Source: Calliopsis andreniformis
Lineage: Eukaryota; Arthropoda; Insecta; Hymenoptera; Andrenidae
Assembly: GCF_051401765.1 (NCBI RefSeq)
Contig: NC_135073.1
Coordinates: forward strand, 6,448,001-6,512,000
Direction of reading: 5' to 3'
Length of the DNA: 64,000 nucleotides
This document shows, piece after piece, positions 35,170 through 46,704 of the stretch (positions are counted from its first letter, which is position 1; each line of letters begins with the position of its first letter). Below the pieces are notes generated by a model that was not told where the DNA came from, searched no databases, and saw nothing but the letters and a program-made list of their open reading frames with translations. Made by a program: the position numbers and the translations under genes.

Positions 35170-38062
35170 ACATGATGTCACTAGAAAATGTATGCGGATA
35201 ACAAGGTATTAATATGAATTATAAGAGTAAAATATTCATATTTTATACAGTAATTACAGAGAAATCAGATTTTTACGAACCCTAGACTTTTCAAAATGTG
35301 CACAGTACTCGTAATAATATTATTAAAGTCAAATTACAAAGACATTAATTATATATTTTATTCCAGTCCAAAAATAACTTGTTTTATTATTGAAATAGAC
35401 ACATGTTAAAATTAGTTTCTTCGATATACAGTAGATCCAATTGAAACCAGCGATGTATATCATAAATAAGTTAAAAGTGAAAATAATTCATTGCACACTT
35501 ACTATCAGTATTTTAAAAAGTTTCAGAACTAGGTCACCAAAGAAAGAATTTTATCAAAGCTAATTTTTCAGCAAAAATATGTTGGTTGATCACATAAACT
35601 GTTTGCTGTTTACTTGTCTGTGGAAAATCGGCAGGGAAGCACCTGCTTTATACGAGGTTTGACAGAAGAATAACAGGCGTCACTCGATAACTCAGGAACC
35701 TACTGTGAAAAAGGAAAGAGGAGTAGACAGTTCATGTTTCATTTCAGACCAACGTGTCTCTTGTGATTCATATTTTCTAGAATACGAGGGGTTACCTATT
35801 TGATGGGGACCTATCACTGTTCTTTTCAGATCGAACATTTTCAATAGTGGAATATTACTTTAAATTCACAATATCTGTTCGATTTACGAACTGAAAGACT
35901 GAAATAGTCATTTTGGCACGGTTCTAAATGAACAAAATATTAGTGAGAGAAGCAGTACGAAATAAAAAATTCAGTAGCATCTGGTATCGTCTCGAACAGG
36001 GACGATTAGGCAAGGAAAGATTAATGCTTGATTCTCTGCCAGTGGCTAACGGACAAACGAATAATTTCTGTGGAACCGCCAAATCAGTCGGCAGCATTTG
36101 ATGAAGTGCTACCTTCTGCGCTATCAGCGCCTCGTTTTGCTCCTTTGACGATTGATCTAAGAACCATTTCATCAGCCAAACCCAAGCCAGAATTTACTAT
36201 CCGAACTCGAAATGGGCAAAGGAGAAATTAAGTGGAAGGGACTCATTGATCTGAATTCGACATTCTGGTTTGGTTAACTTGCCGTTAACTAGCCACAGCT
36301 CCAAATTACAATCATTTATAGAAAAAGTACTTTTTTAAAAAATCCCATGTTAATAAGTAACTTGAAATAAAAAAGATAATTCCTTAATTTACATATAAAA
36401 GTTCTTTTTTTTAATAAATGTTTCTAATTCAAAAGTACAGAAATAGGGACGAGTACTTTAGTCTTTCTGAGAAAATAATGAGCTCTAGGAACTGAATAGA
36501 TAAATAATTACTATTATTTGATACTTAGTAACAGTTAATACTTACTATAGAACGTCACAATACTTAATATTTAAATATTTCAATACTTAATGCTTAGATA
36601 CCTACTACATAATATAAACAGTAAAATATAATATAAGACAGTTAACGCGGCAACTATTTAATATACTATTTAGATTTTTAAATTCATAAATAAATCTTGA
36701 GTGCAAGCTGCTTAAGATTTTATCATTAAAAACAATTCCTAAGATTCTCAGAACTAATCGTAAGAAAACACTTATCGTTAGTAGAATAGCAGGAGGTATT
36801 TTAAAAATTTAATATTATAAGAAAATATAAAGGGAACGAGCAAAGAAATCGAATTTCTTGAAGTTTCACACTACATTAACCCTTTAAGAAAAGTACGCAG
36901 ACTGGAAGAAATAACTGTATAAATTTCTTTGCAGCCACAGATGTATGCCATGCTCTGCCACATCTAAAGGAAAATTTCCAGTTTCAATAACGTGCAGTTT
37001 CATTTTGAAGTATTCACTACCTTAGAAAAATGTTCAAAAAAGTAACTTTGATGTAATTTTCTTACGACTTTAGCAGTTGTCTTTAGAAATACTAGGAAAT
37101 AATAGTCCCTAAAATTACAAAGTATTAGCAACTAAATTTTATCTTAGACTGAAACTGTGGAATTATGCACATATTTATAAATGAGACAATTGCTCTGAAA
37201 ATAAGTTAACAGAAGTTGAAATATTAATTTCTCTCTGCAATTATCCATCAATTAAGTTTCTGACAATGTTTCCAACGTGTTGAAATTATGACAGGCAATA
37301 AATTCTGCGTGTATTTGACTAATTAGAATTTAATTTATCTGGATGAATTATCGCCTCTGGTGATAGTCGAAAACATATTTAAATTCGTTAAAGTGAATTA
37401 AACCTCTTTCATTGTTAATAAGTAGTTATATATCTTTAAATGATTAAATTGTGCGTTAAATTCTATTTTGGACTGAATTTATAATATAATTTAACTACAA
37501 TTATAGTATGACTACCACAACTGGAGTTTTCCACATATTACATTTTCCAATCCCATCTGCAACTGAGGTAAATTTACACAGTTACTTAATGCATGTGGAT
37601 ATAACAAGTCACTGAGTGAGAAACCTGGCACAAGACACGAAATGAAAATATATGGAAGTATATTGATGAGAATGGAGTAAAATTTAATGCGATATAGCCA
37701 TAATATCGCTGAATTTATTGACAATATGATACTAGTATCAATTTCTGTTGGATGTACAAACGCACATTATTGTGCATGCGTGTGTGTTTGAAAGCTATGC
37801 TGCTGCCCTCTCTAACTACGTTTGTATTGTATTGTATTCAACTGCTCTTGTACCACGTGCGTCTCACGTGCTTCATTTTTCTTTATAATATGTATTAAGT
37901 TTTTACTTGTGTTACTATCCGATTGAAAGTCAATAAGATCTGTATCATCATTGCTATTATTCAAATAAATAACCAATAATTTCTTTAATCTTAATTAATG
38001 CCTCTTCTCGATGATTTTATAAGGATCTGTTTATAAACTACATATTGTGGTATTGAATAGCA
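35170..38062. other. Mostly AT-rich DNA, no gene recognised
   Basis: A GC-moderate patch at 36,000-36,230 has overlapping frames without motifs. At 36,510-36,610 words like AATACTTAATATTTAAATAT and TTTCAATACTTAATGCTTAG recur, resembling the degenerate array at 48.2-48.4 kb. A TGTAT-type microsatellite (TGTATTGTATTGTATT) is at about 37,831. No gene seen. Confidence 0.5.
37854..37870. promoter_or_regulatory. Two CACGTG E-boxes one helical turn apart
   Basis: CACGTG occurs at 37854-37859 and 37865-37870, start to start 11 bases. Such palindromes are class B E-boxes bound by bHLH dimers. The pair is rare in this AT-rich sequence, but function cannot be judged from sequence alone. Confidence 0.3.
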
Positions 38063-38063
38063 A

Positions 38064-38380
38064 TATCCCATATAACACAGAGACGTTTTAAGAACGTTAA
38101 TTTTACAAATCAGTATGTCTTTAGTACGTCTTAGAAGACATTCATAAGACGTCTTAAAAACGTTCGAATTACGTCTATGAGACGTTCAGACAAAAAATAG
38201 ACATCTTTAAGACGTCCAAAAATGTAAATCTTTAAGACGTCACATGGACGTAAACTTTGCAAGTCTTTAAAAGGTACGCTGTTTAATATTTTTAAGACGC
38301 CCATATCATGTCGTAAGACGTTCATGGATTAAATGGACATAAAATAGACGTCTTCAAGACGTCGTGTGCTATCTGGGATA
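38064..38380. mobile_element. Foldback MITE packed with ACGTCT palindromes
   Basis: The ends are inverted: TATCCCATATAACACAGAGA on the left, TATCCCAGATAGCACACGAC when the right end is read backwards. Between them the hexamer ACGTCT or its complement AGACGT recurs about every 15-30 bases, often as AAGACGTC or GACGTCTT, so the whole 317 bases can fold in many registers. The 64-codon minus-strand frame inside is an artefact of the repeat. No target duplication is certain. Confidence 0.72.
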
Positions 38381-39299
38381 TAAATGAGTGAATTTTTATA
38401 GACATGTTACAAGTATTTGATAAATAAAATCTACACACTTGCCAGGCTACAACCAACCAACACGCTAAACATTCTTTTTAACACGTTCGTTTGTGAAACT
38501 GGATAAAAAAAGACAAATATTATTTTATTATGCTTCATATGGTATTTTAAAGCTCATATTTCGTATTTGTATTTCAAACATAACAGGTTCATTCAGAGAA
38601 ATTGCGCACTGATGAAAGCAATATTACCTCGAGCAATTTAAGCACGAAATGTATTTTACTCGTTTTACATATGTAATACAGGCAATTGCGAATGTCTACG
38701 TATATAAATTTTCAATATTTTAGGCAATTGACAGTGCCTGCTGTTATTCATCCATGAAATTTTGCTACTCTAATAATTTAATAAACTATTTACTTACGTT
38801 ATTAAGCAAGCCATATGTTTTTCAGAAACCATGCAAACTACACGTGTACCAACTTTTATCATTCAATAACATATTCCAAATACTTCATACTGTTCATATT
38901 AAGTATTAATATTCATTGGATTGGCCATTATCATGACATCAATATGCAGAAATTTAATTAGAATATTATTATTCATACAGTTTTCTAATACAAAATTTAC
39001 TGAGTTCCTAATACTGAATAGTACAAATACGAAATAATAAAAATTAGTAACAGAATATATAAGAAGAAACCAGAAATTCCACATTTAACAATATCACGAA
39101 ATTTTCAATCGAAATACTTCAACGACTAAACCCATCAAATATAAACAAATGAAGCCAATAGGATCAGAAACAGTTCAAATAAAAATTCTAAGTAGCTCAT
39201 CCCACTGCTCAGGCATACGTACGTAGCTTTTTAGTGTCACATTCCACGCTTCTTAAGTCCTGTTTCAAGACGATCCGTCAGCAAATGTACCAGTTCTTT
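38381..39299. other. AT-rich DNA, nothing recognised
   Basis: No gene, repeat or island seen. Confidence 0.5.
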
Positions 39300-39600
39300 C
39301 AGAACGACAATGGAGACTCATGATCTGTGATATGTCGACCAAGGTCCAGTCCTAACATTTATTCGCTATTATCATTGACAGCTATAATCGTTGACCGACG
39401 AGTAGACGCTCCACTCGTACACGTAGTAAGACTCCGCGCTGAGTCGGACTCACGTAGACCCGTGGCCGTAAAAATAAGGTGGAGCAGCGCTACTCACGTG
39501 CTGGGAATATCTCGAGGAAATGATGACCCGCGTGCGGCTTCACGTTTCGATGTTTTTCACAGAGAATGTATGACCGTGTAAAAGTGAAAAATGAAGACGT
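39300..39600. other. GC-rich island
   Basis: CpG-rich block with an 84-codon plus-strand frame at 39327-39581 without motifs. The frame has GC-rich codons (RRVDAPLVHVVRL) and could be an orphan exon, but no splice context or relative is recognisable. Treated as a non-coding island. Confidence 0.35.
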
Positions 39601-40096
39601 TTATTCACACCGAAGTCACAGTGCGAAATAAAGGACACTATTTAAAGAAAGTCCTGGAGGAAATTTCGCTAACAATGATTCACTTAATCCCTTCGGTTGC
39701 TACAGTTACTGAGAATTTAATCATTTTCACTCAATATTCGTTTATAAAAAGCTCTGACGAGGTTTTGTAATAGCTTATCTGGCTTTGTGGGAGAATGTCG
39801 TTCCTTAAGTGGTTTCATATTAATTTGTATTAATATGGATAGTAATAAATGTAGCTTAATGAGTACTGTCTTTTCAAATAATACCTCAGAGATATGTGAA
39901 ATAATTAAGCATCTAAAAATTGTAGTAATTTACTTATTGTACTGAATGTTTTATTAACCTGTAATAATTTACAGGTGATATCTTAGCTCACGTGTGCTCT
40001 GAAAATTACATATTAGGTGATATTGATTTTGCTGGGTCTGCTTTTACTATTTTTACCACCGACTACGCCGTGTTTAACCTGGTTATTGTATGTCGA
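39601..40096. other. AT-rich DNA, nothing recognised
   Basis: No gene or repeat seen. Confidence 0.5.
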
Positions 40097-40215
40097 CAGT
40101 AGAATAAGTTCTGACAGATAGACACATTTCACGCTCATTTTAGACGTGTCTTTAACAATTAGAGCAAACCTTAAACATAATTTCGATATTTTTGAGATTC
40201 GTTTTATTTTAGCAG
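40097..40215 (+). repeat. CAGTAGAAT-family repeat copy, single arm
   Basis: Begins CAGTAGAATAAGTTCTGACA, continues AGACACATTTCACGCTCATT, TTAGACGTGTCTTTAACAAT and AAACATAATTTCGATATTTT, in the family order. The TCTTTAACAATTAG step is an unoccupied version of the TTAA site that carries a transposon at 42.4 kb. Only one arm is visible. Confidence 0.65.
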
Positions 40216-40999
40216 TAGTATTATTTCTCTAAACTTCTGAAAATAGTTGCAAAACAACCTGTATATTATGCTATTCCATAATTGAGTAGTATAGTTGTAT
40301 AATTGAGGTAGTACCTCCAAAAAGTATAATAAACTCTAATTATTAAATTTTCTTATTTTCTTGTATCTGAAACAATAAATAAGAATTCTTCTGGATTTCT
40401 AACAGTTATTAGAACAATATACGAATTTTTTATATTCTAAATAGTACATAGAGACACCTATACTATTGTTTTCGAATGTTCAATCTACACTGTACATACA
40501 TGTCATACATATCAACTCTTTTATTGTTTGCAAAATACATTTTCTATGTAAGTTGTATGTAAGTTGTATAACTGTAGTAGACTCCGTACTCCTGACAAAA
40601 CGAATTGTCATTAATTAATAAATGTCTCTAACAGAATACCTCGAATACATTCTGTTATGAAAACAAACAATACAGCGACATAGTGATATATGAAATGTTT
40701 ACGTAACGCTAGAATGAAGTTTGAACATCTACTTTAATGAACATCATTTTTCAAAATATCTTGTTAACTGTTCATTTTTCGACCATATACTCTTAGTACT
40801 TTTTAATGCAGAATAGCAAGGAGAATCGATATATGTAAAAAGAAAATGTAGTATCCGTTTAAAAAACTGTCAATGACCTTCATGTGATCACTATGCTTCC
40901 CCCTAGCGAAATACGATTTACATTATCTTGTAGCCCCTTAAAAGCCATTCATTTTTCCCATCTAGCATTTTTTCCTAACTTCAACCGAAAGAAAGATAC
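40216..40999. other. AT-rich DNA, short duplication only
   Basis: GTAAGTTGTAT is duplicated in tandem at about 40,548-40,569. Nothing else seen. Confidence 0.5.
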
Positions 41000-41520
41000 A
41001 GCTTATTACAATTGCACGAATCACCCATATTCCTTCCACTCATAATCGTTCTGACTGACTCAATACGAAAGCGTGATCAATACACCCCTGCTTTATGCTT
41101 TATTATGAAAGTGCATAGGGTGCCATCGATTTTGCATAAACGCAAGTTGAGAAGTTATTCCATCCAATTACATCTTCGTCGTGGTGGTTGTATCATCATC
41201 GATAATATACCGATGTTATTACCATCTGAAAGTACGGGACCACTCATACATATTTTTCCATATGCATGAATCTGACGCAGTTACCTAGATGTGCCCTGTA
41301 CTACCATCATCGCGTATTTGCATGCTTCTTTGTCGTCAGCCGTCATGCAAGTTTGGTAAACTCGCGACTGATGCAGCTGTAGACCTGTCTGTACTCGACA
41401 ATAAATTCGGTTCGGAGGCAACGATTCGTGTACACGAGATACCCGCAGATTTAATGGTCTGCGATGTTACTTATGGTCGGATTTAAATTATAAATGAAAT
41501 GCTGTTTTGTGACCATGGTG
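41000..41520. other. Mixed-composition island
   Basis: Two consecutive plus-strand frames, 41012-41269 and 41289-41486, cover most of this block but share no frame and no motif. It includes CATATGCATG and ATTTGCAT-like octamer words (about 41,317), suggestive of POU-factor sites. I read it as possible regulatory DNA. Confidence 0.35.
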
Positions 41521-41640
41521 GATGGGATGTTCGTAGAACAGTGAAGAATTTATTTAACACGTACTGTACCTCAAGTTTCTTAAAAATAGTTTAATTTTAA
41601 GTAGCAGGAAATTGTGACTGCAATTAGGGCACAGGATATA

Positions 41641-42112
41641 CAGGGTGTTTCAGAAATATGTGTCGATACTTCAGGAGCTGAATTTACACAGTACACAATA
41701 AGTAAAAAATGTTGTGTGAACATGTGTCCTACAGACCTCCCTTTTCGAGTTATGGATGATTAAAGATAATGTTCGAGAGTATGTGTCAAGTATTAGATTT
41801 TTACCTATGGAGGCACTTAAAATTTAGTGAGTAGGGAATAAAGTGCGCCAACTGCATAAAAGGATACTCAAGGGGTTTGAGACTACGTGAGAAACACGTG
41901 ATGTTTTCGAGGCAGTGTGAAACTCGATACTAATTGTAAGACGTGTAATAGCGTATGTTGAGTCACGACATGGATGTTTCAAATATTTTCTTTAATCGTC
42001 CATACCTCGCGTAGTGAGGTATATAGTACATATGTTCATATGACATTTTGTGCTTATTTTAGTGTGTTGATTTAGCTTCTGAGGTATTGACATGTATTTC
42101 TGAAACGCCCTG
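41641..42112. mobile_element. 472-bp foldback transposon with long arms
   Basis: TA at 41639-41640 and 42113-42114. Left end CAGGGTGTTTCAGAAATATG; right end read backwards CAGGGCGTTTCAGAAATACA. The arms stay alignable for about 130 bases: TGTCGATACTTCAGGAGCTG versus TGTCAATACCTCAGAAGCTA, GTGAACATGTGTCCTACAGA versus ATGAACATATGTACTATATA, and TTATGGATGATTAAAGA versus GTATGGACGATTAAAGA. This leaves about 200 bases of loop, too little for a transposase. TA duplication and CAGGG ends fit Tc1/mariner-type movement. It is the best-bounded member of its class here. Confidence 0.82.
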
Positions 42113-42313
42113 TATAAAGTGTTTGACACCTAAAAATGTGCATCCTTGAGTTCATTTTTGGAGACATTAACACACTTAATGTTCTGCTATCTAAAACTGA
42201 AAACAATTGTTATCTTTCTATTATTACCTATGATTAGATACTAAAATCCTACGACAGCACTCAATATGTTAATATTGCTAAAGATACATCTGACGTGAGA
42301 AACTTGGTATCAT

Positions 42314-42411
42314 ATTCTACTGTCTGCGAGTAGTGACCAGATCAGACGTCACGATTCCAGTAGAATAAGTTCTCAAGTCAGACACTCTTTACGGGCAATT
42401 TGGACATATTT
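42314..42411 (+). repeat. CAGTAGAAT-family copy, left part (split by a transposon)
   Basis: ATTCTACTG at 42314-42322 faces CAGTAGAATAAGTTCTCAAG at 42358-42377, then TCAGACACTCTTTACGGG and TTGGACATATTT. The copy is interrupted at TTAA by the element at 42,416-42,615 and resumes as AACAATTAATAATTTAGAAT from 42,618. Confidence 0.68.
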
Positions 42412-42415
42412 TTAA

Positions 42416-42615
42416 CCCTAGAACTGTTAAACCTGTCAAAATGACGAATATGATTATTTCTTACACATATTTTATTCTTTACAAACTTTATTCTTTTTTA
42501 ACTTAATGCTGAATATTACCAAACGTTGTTTCTGCAAATTACATACCTTTTCAGACATTTGTAATTGTGACATATTGTTAAAAATATACACAGATTAACC
42601 ACGGTAGTTCTAGTG
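42416..42615. mobile_element. TTAA MITE (piggyBac-like) inserted in a repeat
   Basis: Left end CCCTAGAACTGTTAAACCTG after TTAA (42412-42415). Right end, read backwards, CACTAGAACTACCGTGG, with TTAA at 42616-42619. CCCTAGAA and CACTAGAA tips with an exact TTAA duplication are typical of piggyBac-type elements. Length 200 bases, non-coding. Removing the element and one TTAA restores the CAGTAGAAT-family sequence seen uninterrupted at 23.4 and 40.1 kb, which confirms both borders. Confidence 0.82.
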
Positions 42616-42700
42616 TTAACAATTAATAATTTAGAATTGAAATCTCAAATTGAAGTAATATGTTTAATATGTAAAATCGCTCTTTAAAATTGTTAATAGT
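42616..42700 (+). repeat. CAGTAGAAT-family copy, right part
   Basis: TTAACAATTAATAATTTAGA continues the family sequence (compare AACAATTAATAACTCTGAAA at 23.4 kb) and then fades into AT-rich DNA; the right edge is uncertain. Confidence 0.55.
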
Positions 42701-43799
42701 TGTCAAACTGTAGACGTTGCATCAAAACAAATGGTACAGGCTGAAAGATAGTGATTCTATAATGTATGACGAAATAAATCAGAAACATAGAATGAAATTG
42801 TTTGATAACATGCTTCGTGTATGAGAAAATTGACTCTGAATTTTGAGCAGTTCATGCAGCGAGAGCATGCTTCTAGCTGCAAGTAGATAAAGTCGGCGGT
42901 CAGACAGCAAATGTTTTGCTTGTTCTGTGTATCCATCAAGCGTCACAAACTGTGTGTACTTTAGTATATTCGCATCCACTTAAAATTCAAACGCAATTCT
43001 TCTGAAAACGAAGCATAATGTCGAACAATATACTCCTTATTTATTTTTACATTTTTTGATGTAGGTGGTATTAAAATTTTATATTAAGTTTCAACCAGTT
43101 TCTTTCCATTAGTAATTGCTAGTTGAAGAATATTTTTCAACATCATCATAAATGGAAGAGCAAGTAGTCTCCAGAGATTTTCAATAGAAGTTACACAAGG
43201 CGAACCTACTAGCCAGTTTAAAATTGTGATACTGTACTCTAAAAGAAAAACAGTATTTCTCTAAATAGCTGTAATAATATATTATACATATAAGTAGACT
43301 GCAGATGTTTATGCAAATTCTTATTTTCATAACATAAAATTAGAGAAATGGAACCTACTTAAAGGTTTACTTCAGTTTTAAAGTATTGTACAGTGTACAT
43401 ATCTTTTGATAATTTCTACTGTTTTTCATATTATATGGATTGTGTACTCTTAATTTTCCATAAATGCATAAAGATCCGCAGTGTACATACAAACAATGCA
43501 ATAATTAAAAATTGGAATTATAATACTGTTCTTCATGTGTTTAAATTAGAAGGAAATAATATAGAATCATTTTCTAATACTCATTAAAGTAGCAATGATT
43601 AAAATTAACACAAGTAATCACTGTTACAAAAATTGTATGTTTAACAAAATGATCTCTATTTTCCTCAATTTAAAAAATGATTCCATACTTTTGATCGGTA
43701 GTGAAGACCTAGAGAACTAAAAAGTAGGTTAAGCTTATAATTCTGTTCATTAGCGCATTCCTCAAAAAGTCCAAAAACAACTAAAGGCTAATGAAATAA
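42701..43799. other. AT-rich DNA, no gene recognised
   Basis: Frames of 60-66 codons at 42757-42979 (minus) and 43393-43587 (plus) lack motifs. Nothing else seen. Confidence 0.5.
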
Positions 43800-44400
43800 A
43801 CTGGATCCTCCCCTGGGAGAATCTCGCGAAATCTGTTCAATGCTGAACAGATTAAAATAGAGGATTTATTTACTGATTAATTTCGCTCATAATCCGCGTG
43901 CCGGAAGCTTAATCGCGAGCTGGTACAATGAGCCCTTAATTTCATTTTCGCAGCGCCCCTTATCGCACAGTGGCATTTCTCTTTGAGAATAGGCGGCGAT
44001 GCCCGTAAATTCCATAAATGGAGCAAGAAGGACAGGGACGGTGAACAGGCTCAGATATCGTATCCCTGGGAGACTCCCCATTCCGTTCAAGTTTATCACC
44101 AGAAAGCACGACAGGACGGTCAGATTTGCAGGCAGGTAGCCCTAATCGATCTAAACTACGAGATTATTCCGCTAATTGATACGTGCATCCCCCACGCGTC
44201 TGGAATGGCGCGACACGACACTTGCGGCGGAAATAGTCACGAGTCATCGGGCATTCCACCCACGGATCATTGATTTTAATTACTTACCGCCAGATTGTCA
44301 TTTAATTGGAATCGTTACGTACTGCACGCATCTACGGTGCCGTAACGAACCACGATCGTTTATTTCATAGCATCGAGTGGACAATATTGCACCTACTGTG
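43800..44400. other. GC-rich island with homeodomain-type words
   Basis: CpG-rich DNA with overlapping plus- and minus-strand frames (64-96 codons) and no domain. ATTGATTTTAATTACTTACC near 44,270 holds a TAATTA homeodomain-type core. This profile is common in conserved enhancers near developmental genes; only alignment with other species could show it. Confidence 0.4.
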
Positions 44401-46203
44401 CGTTATAGAAATATGGGCTAGCTTCGTTGTTACCATAATTAATTTCATTATTCTACGTTGAAGCTTCATCTTCATTGTAAGTGGTTGCTTAACGAGAATT
44501 CAATTTACGTAAAATTCGTCGATTTTTATAGCAGTGTCTATCGTTAATTAAAACATTTGGGAAAAAGTTCTTACACAGTTGGATAATGAAAATGATTCCT
44601 ATGGTATTTATACAGTTACTTTTTCCCCCCTTTTTTTAAATAATAGAATGAAGAAAAATTCAGAAAGTTAAAAAGTTATTCGATGAATGCACAGGAAAGC
44701 TGTGTTAATATCATAGTAATTTCTTTTTTTAATATTTTTAACTATAAGTAATTACAGACTGTATAATTGAAAATCAAGTTAGACTCATAAGTCCGAACAA
44801 AAACCATTACGGTAATTAATTGCGTGATTAAATATTTTATGATGAAATTTTTGGTGATATGATTGTCGTTAATATGTTATACATACCATAGTAGCGAATT
44901 TTTTACCCATCTCGTAATTGTTAATAGTGGCGCGACAAAGGGGAAACGCGCGAATGGTATAAAAATGAACAAGAAAAGTAGAATTAAAAAATCCCCTCTT
45001 GCGGTATACAAAGCATTTAAACAATAGCATATATATTCCTCGCGTATTCTCATTACCCTAAATTGCCCCATAATTTACCACTCTTTTATTCACTAATTTT
45101 ATACATTCATAAGTTTTAAGCTTTTCTGAAGTATCTTCTAAATGAAACGCCGCCCTGTGCATTGAAACAGAAAATATTTAGTTACTTTTCATTCACAACT
45201 TTTAAATAACATTACCAACTTCTTTCATTCTTGGCTTCATAAACATTGTATAGCTTCCTTTTTACGTATTCTATTAAAATACCTTGAACACTGCTTTGGA
45301 AGATCACGAAGAAAAACTTCTGAGAAACTTGTGAATTTACACGACTAAAAGTGAAACAAGCTATATAAAAGATGAGTTATTTCAGTATGATAGCCACTTT
45401 ATTTTGACAACACAAACACAAACGCTGTATAAAATTCAGATATAAAATCTAAAAAGTCGTTCCTTTTATATAAACATTCATTATAAACTAAATACATAAA
45501 AGATTACACGACGATTTAAGGGCTGCTTTATCAGATATTTTGTTTATTGAATGGAAACTATAAGGGTTAAATTAGAGGAAGTTTATTAAAATCTTCTAGT
45601 ATCGTAAAATAATTTACTGTTCCTTCTTTTACGATAAAGATACTTCTCTTCCATGCAAACATAGCTTTAAAGAATCTCCATTTAGAAACATTCTTCCCTT
45701 TTTTCACGTTTGTATGCCCTCCTCAAGTTTGCCTATTAAAAGTTGTAACGCCCTGTATAATACGACTTACAATTAGTTTTTCAAACTGGTATGTAACTTT
45801 TCACTGTGTACCATTTTCCATACATACATCTCACTAAACCAAACAATATTTTGAATGCACTGTCGATCCATTATATTATATGATAAAGTATAAGTATTGA
45901 ATTAATTTTCACGCTTTTTAAGGCAGTTGTGGTACTCTTAATTTCAGTTCACCTAAGAAAACGAACAGGTAAAATTGTTTCCATAAAATACTCAAATTCG
46001 TTTGTTGAACGAGAAAGTTTGCTTTACTCCCTTCAGTTCACAAAGTAGTTCTAAACTTTTGAACGATAGTGTACACAAGCCAGTTTATTAATTCGATCCA
46101 CCTTATTTAAGTATCGGTGGTATTTTAGGCGACAGAAAAATTGAGTTAAACTTAATCAGTCAAATAGACATTTAATACGACAATATCTAATAACTTCATT
46201 TTT
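44401..46203. other. AT-rich DNA, one orphan element end
   Basis: AACGCCCTG at 45747-45755 followed by TA is a CAGGGYG-type terminus in reverse. No opposite end was found, so the element is truncated or diverged. A 64-codon minus frame at 44877-45071 is judged chance. Confidence 0.45.
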
Positions 46204-46704
46204 TTCGACTGAATAATTATACTAAATGAATTGAATACTTAAAAATATTATAGAGTAAGTGCTTGAATAATTATTACCACCATATAACCAAATAAATTTT
46301 TATTGCATAAAATAGTGTTAATTATGTTTTCATGTATGAATGTATACCTTAAACACTATTGTTAAATGTTTTCGACTGAATAATTATACTAAATGAATTA
46401 AATACTTAAAAATATTATAGAGTAAGTGCTTGAATAATTATTACCACCATATAACCAAATAAATTTTTATTGCATAAAATAGTGTCAATTATATTTTCAT
46501 GTAAGAATGTATACCTTAAACACTATTGTTAAATGTTTTCGACTGAATAATTATACTAAATGAATTGAATACTTAAACATATTATAAGGCAAGTGCTTGA
46601 ACTAATTATTACCACCATATAACCAAATAAATTTTTATTGCATAAAATAGTGTCAATTATATTTTCATGTAAGAATGTATACCTTAGACACTATTGTTAA
46701 ATGT
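46204..46704. repeat. 167-bp tandem repeat, three copies
   Basis: Units start with TTCGACTGAATAATTATACT at 46204, 46371 and 46538, exactly 167 bases apart, and the array stops at 46704. The copies differ at only a handful of positions; copy 3 is the most diverged near TAAGGCAAGTGCTTGAACTA. Each unit is AT-rich and has no open frame of note. A monomer near 167 bases is the nucleosome-scale length common among satellite DNAs, but three copies do not make a satellite block. The low divergence points to recent amplification. Confidence 0.93.

Noticed and set aside
38131..38325. 64-codon frame inside the ACGTCT element
   Set aside because: By-product of the repeated hexamer, no independent coding evidence.
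45747..45757. Orphan AACGCCCTG-TA terminus as an element
   Set aside because: No opposite inverted end found within about 1 kb; noted only as a possible truncated end.
46204..46704. Tandem array as segmental coding repeat
   Set aside because: Units are AT-rich with stops in all frames.
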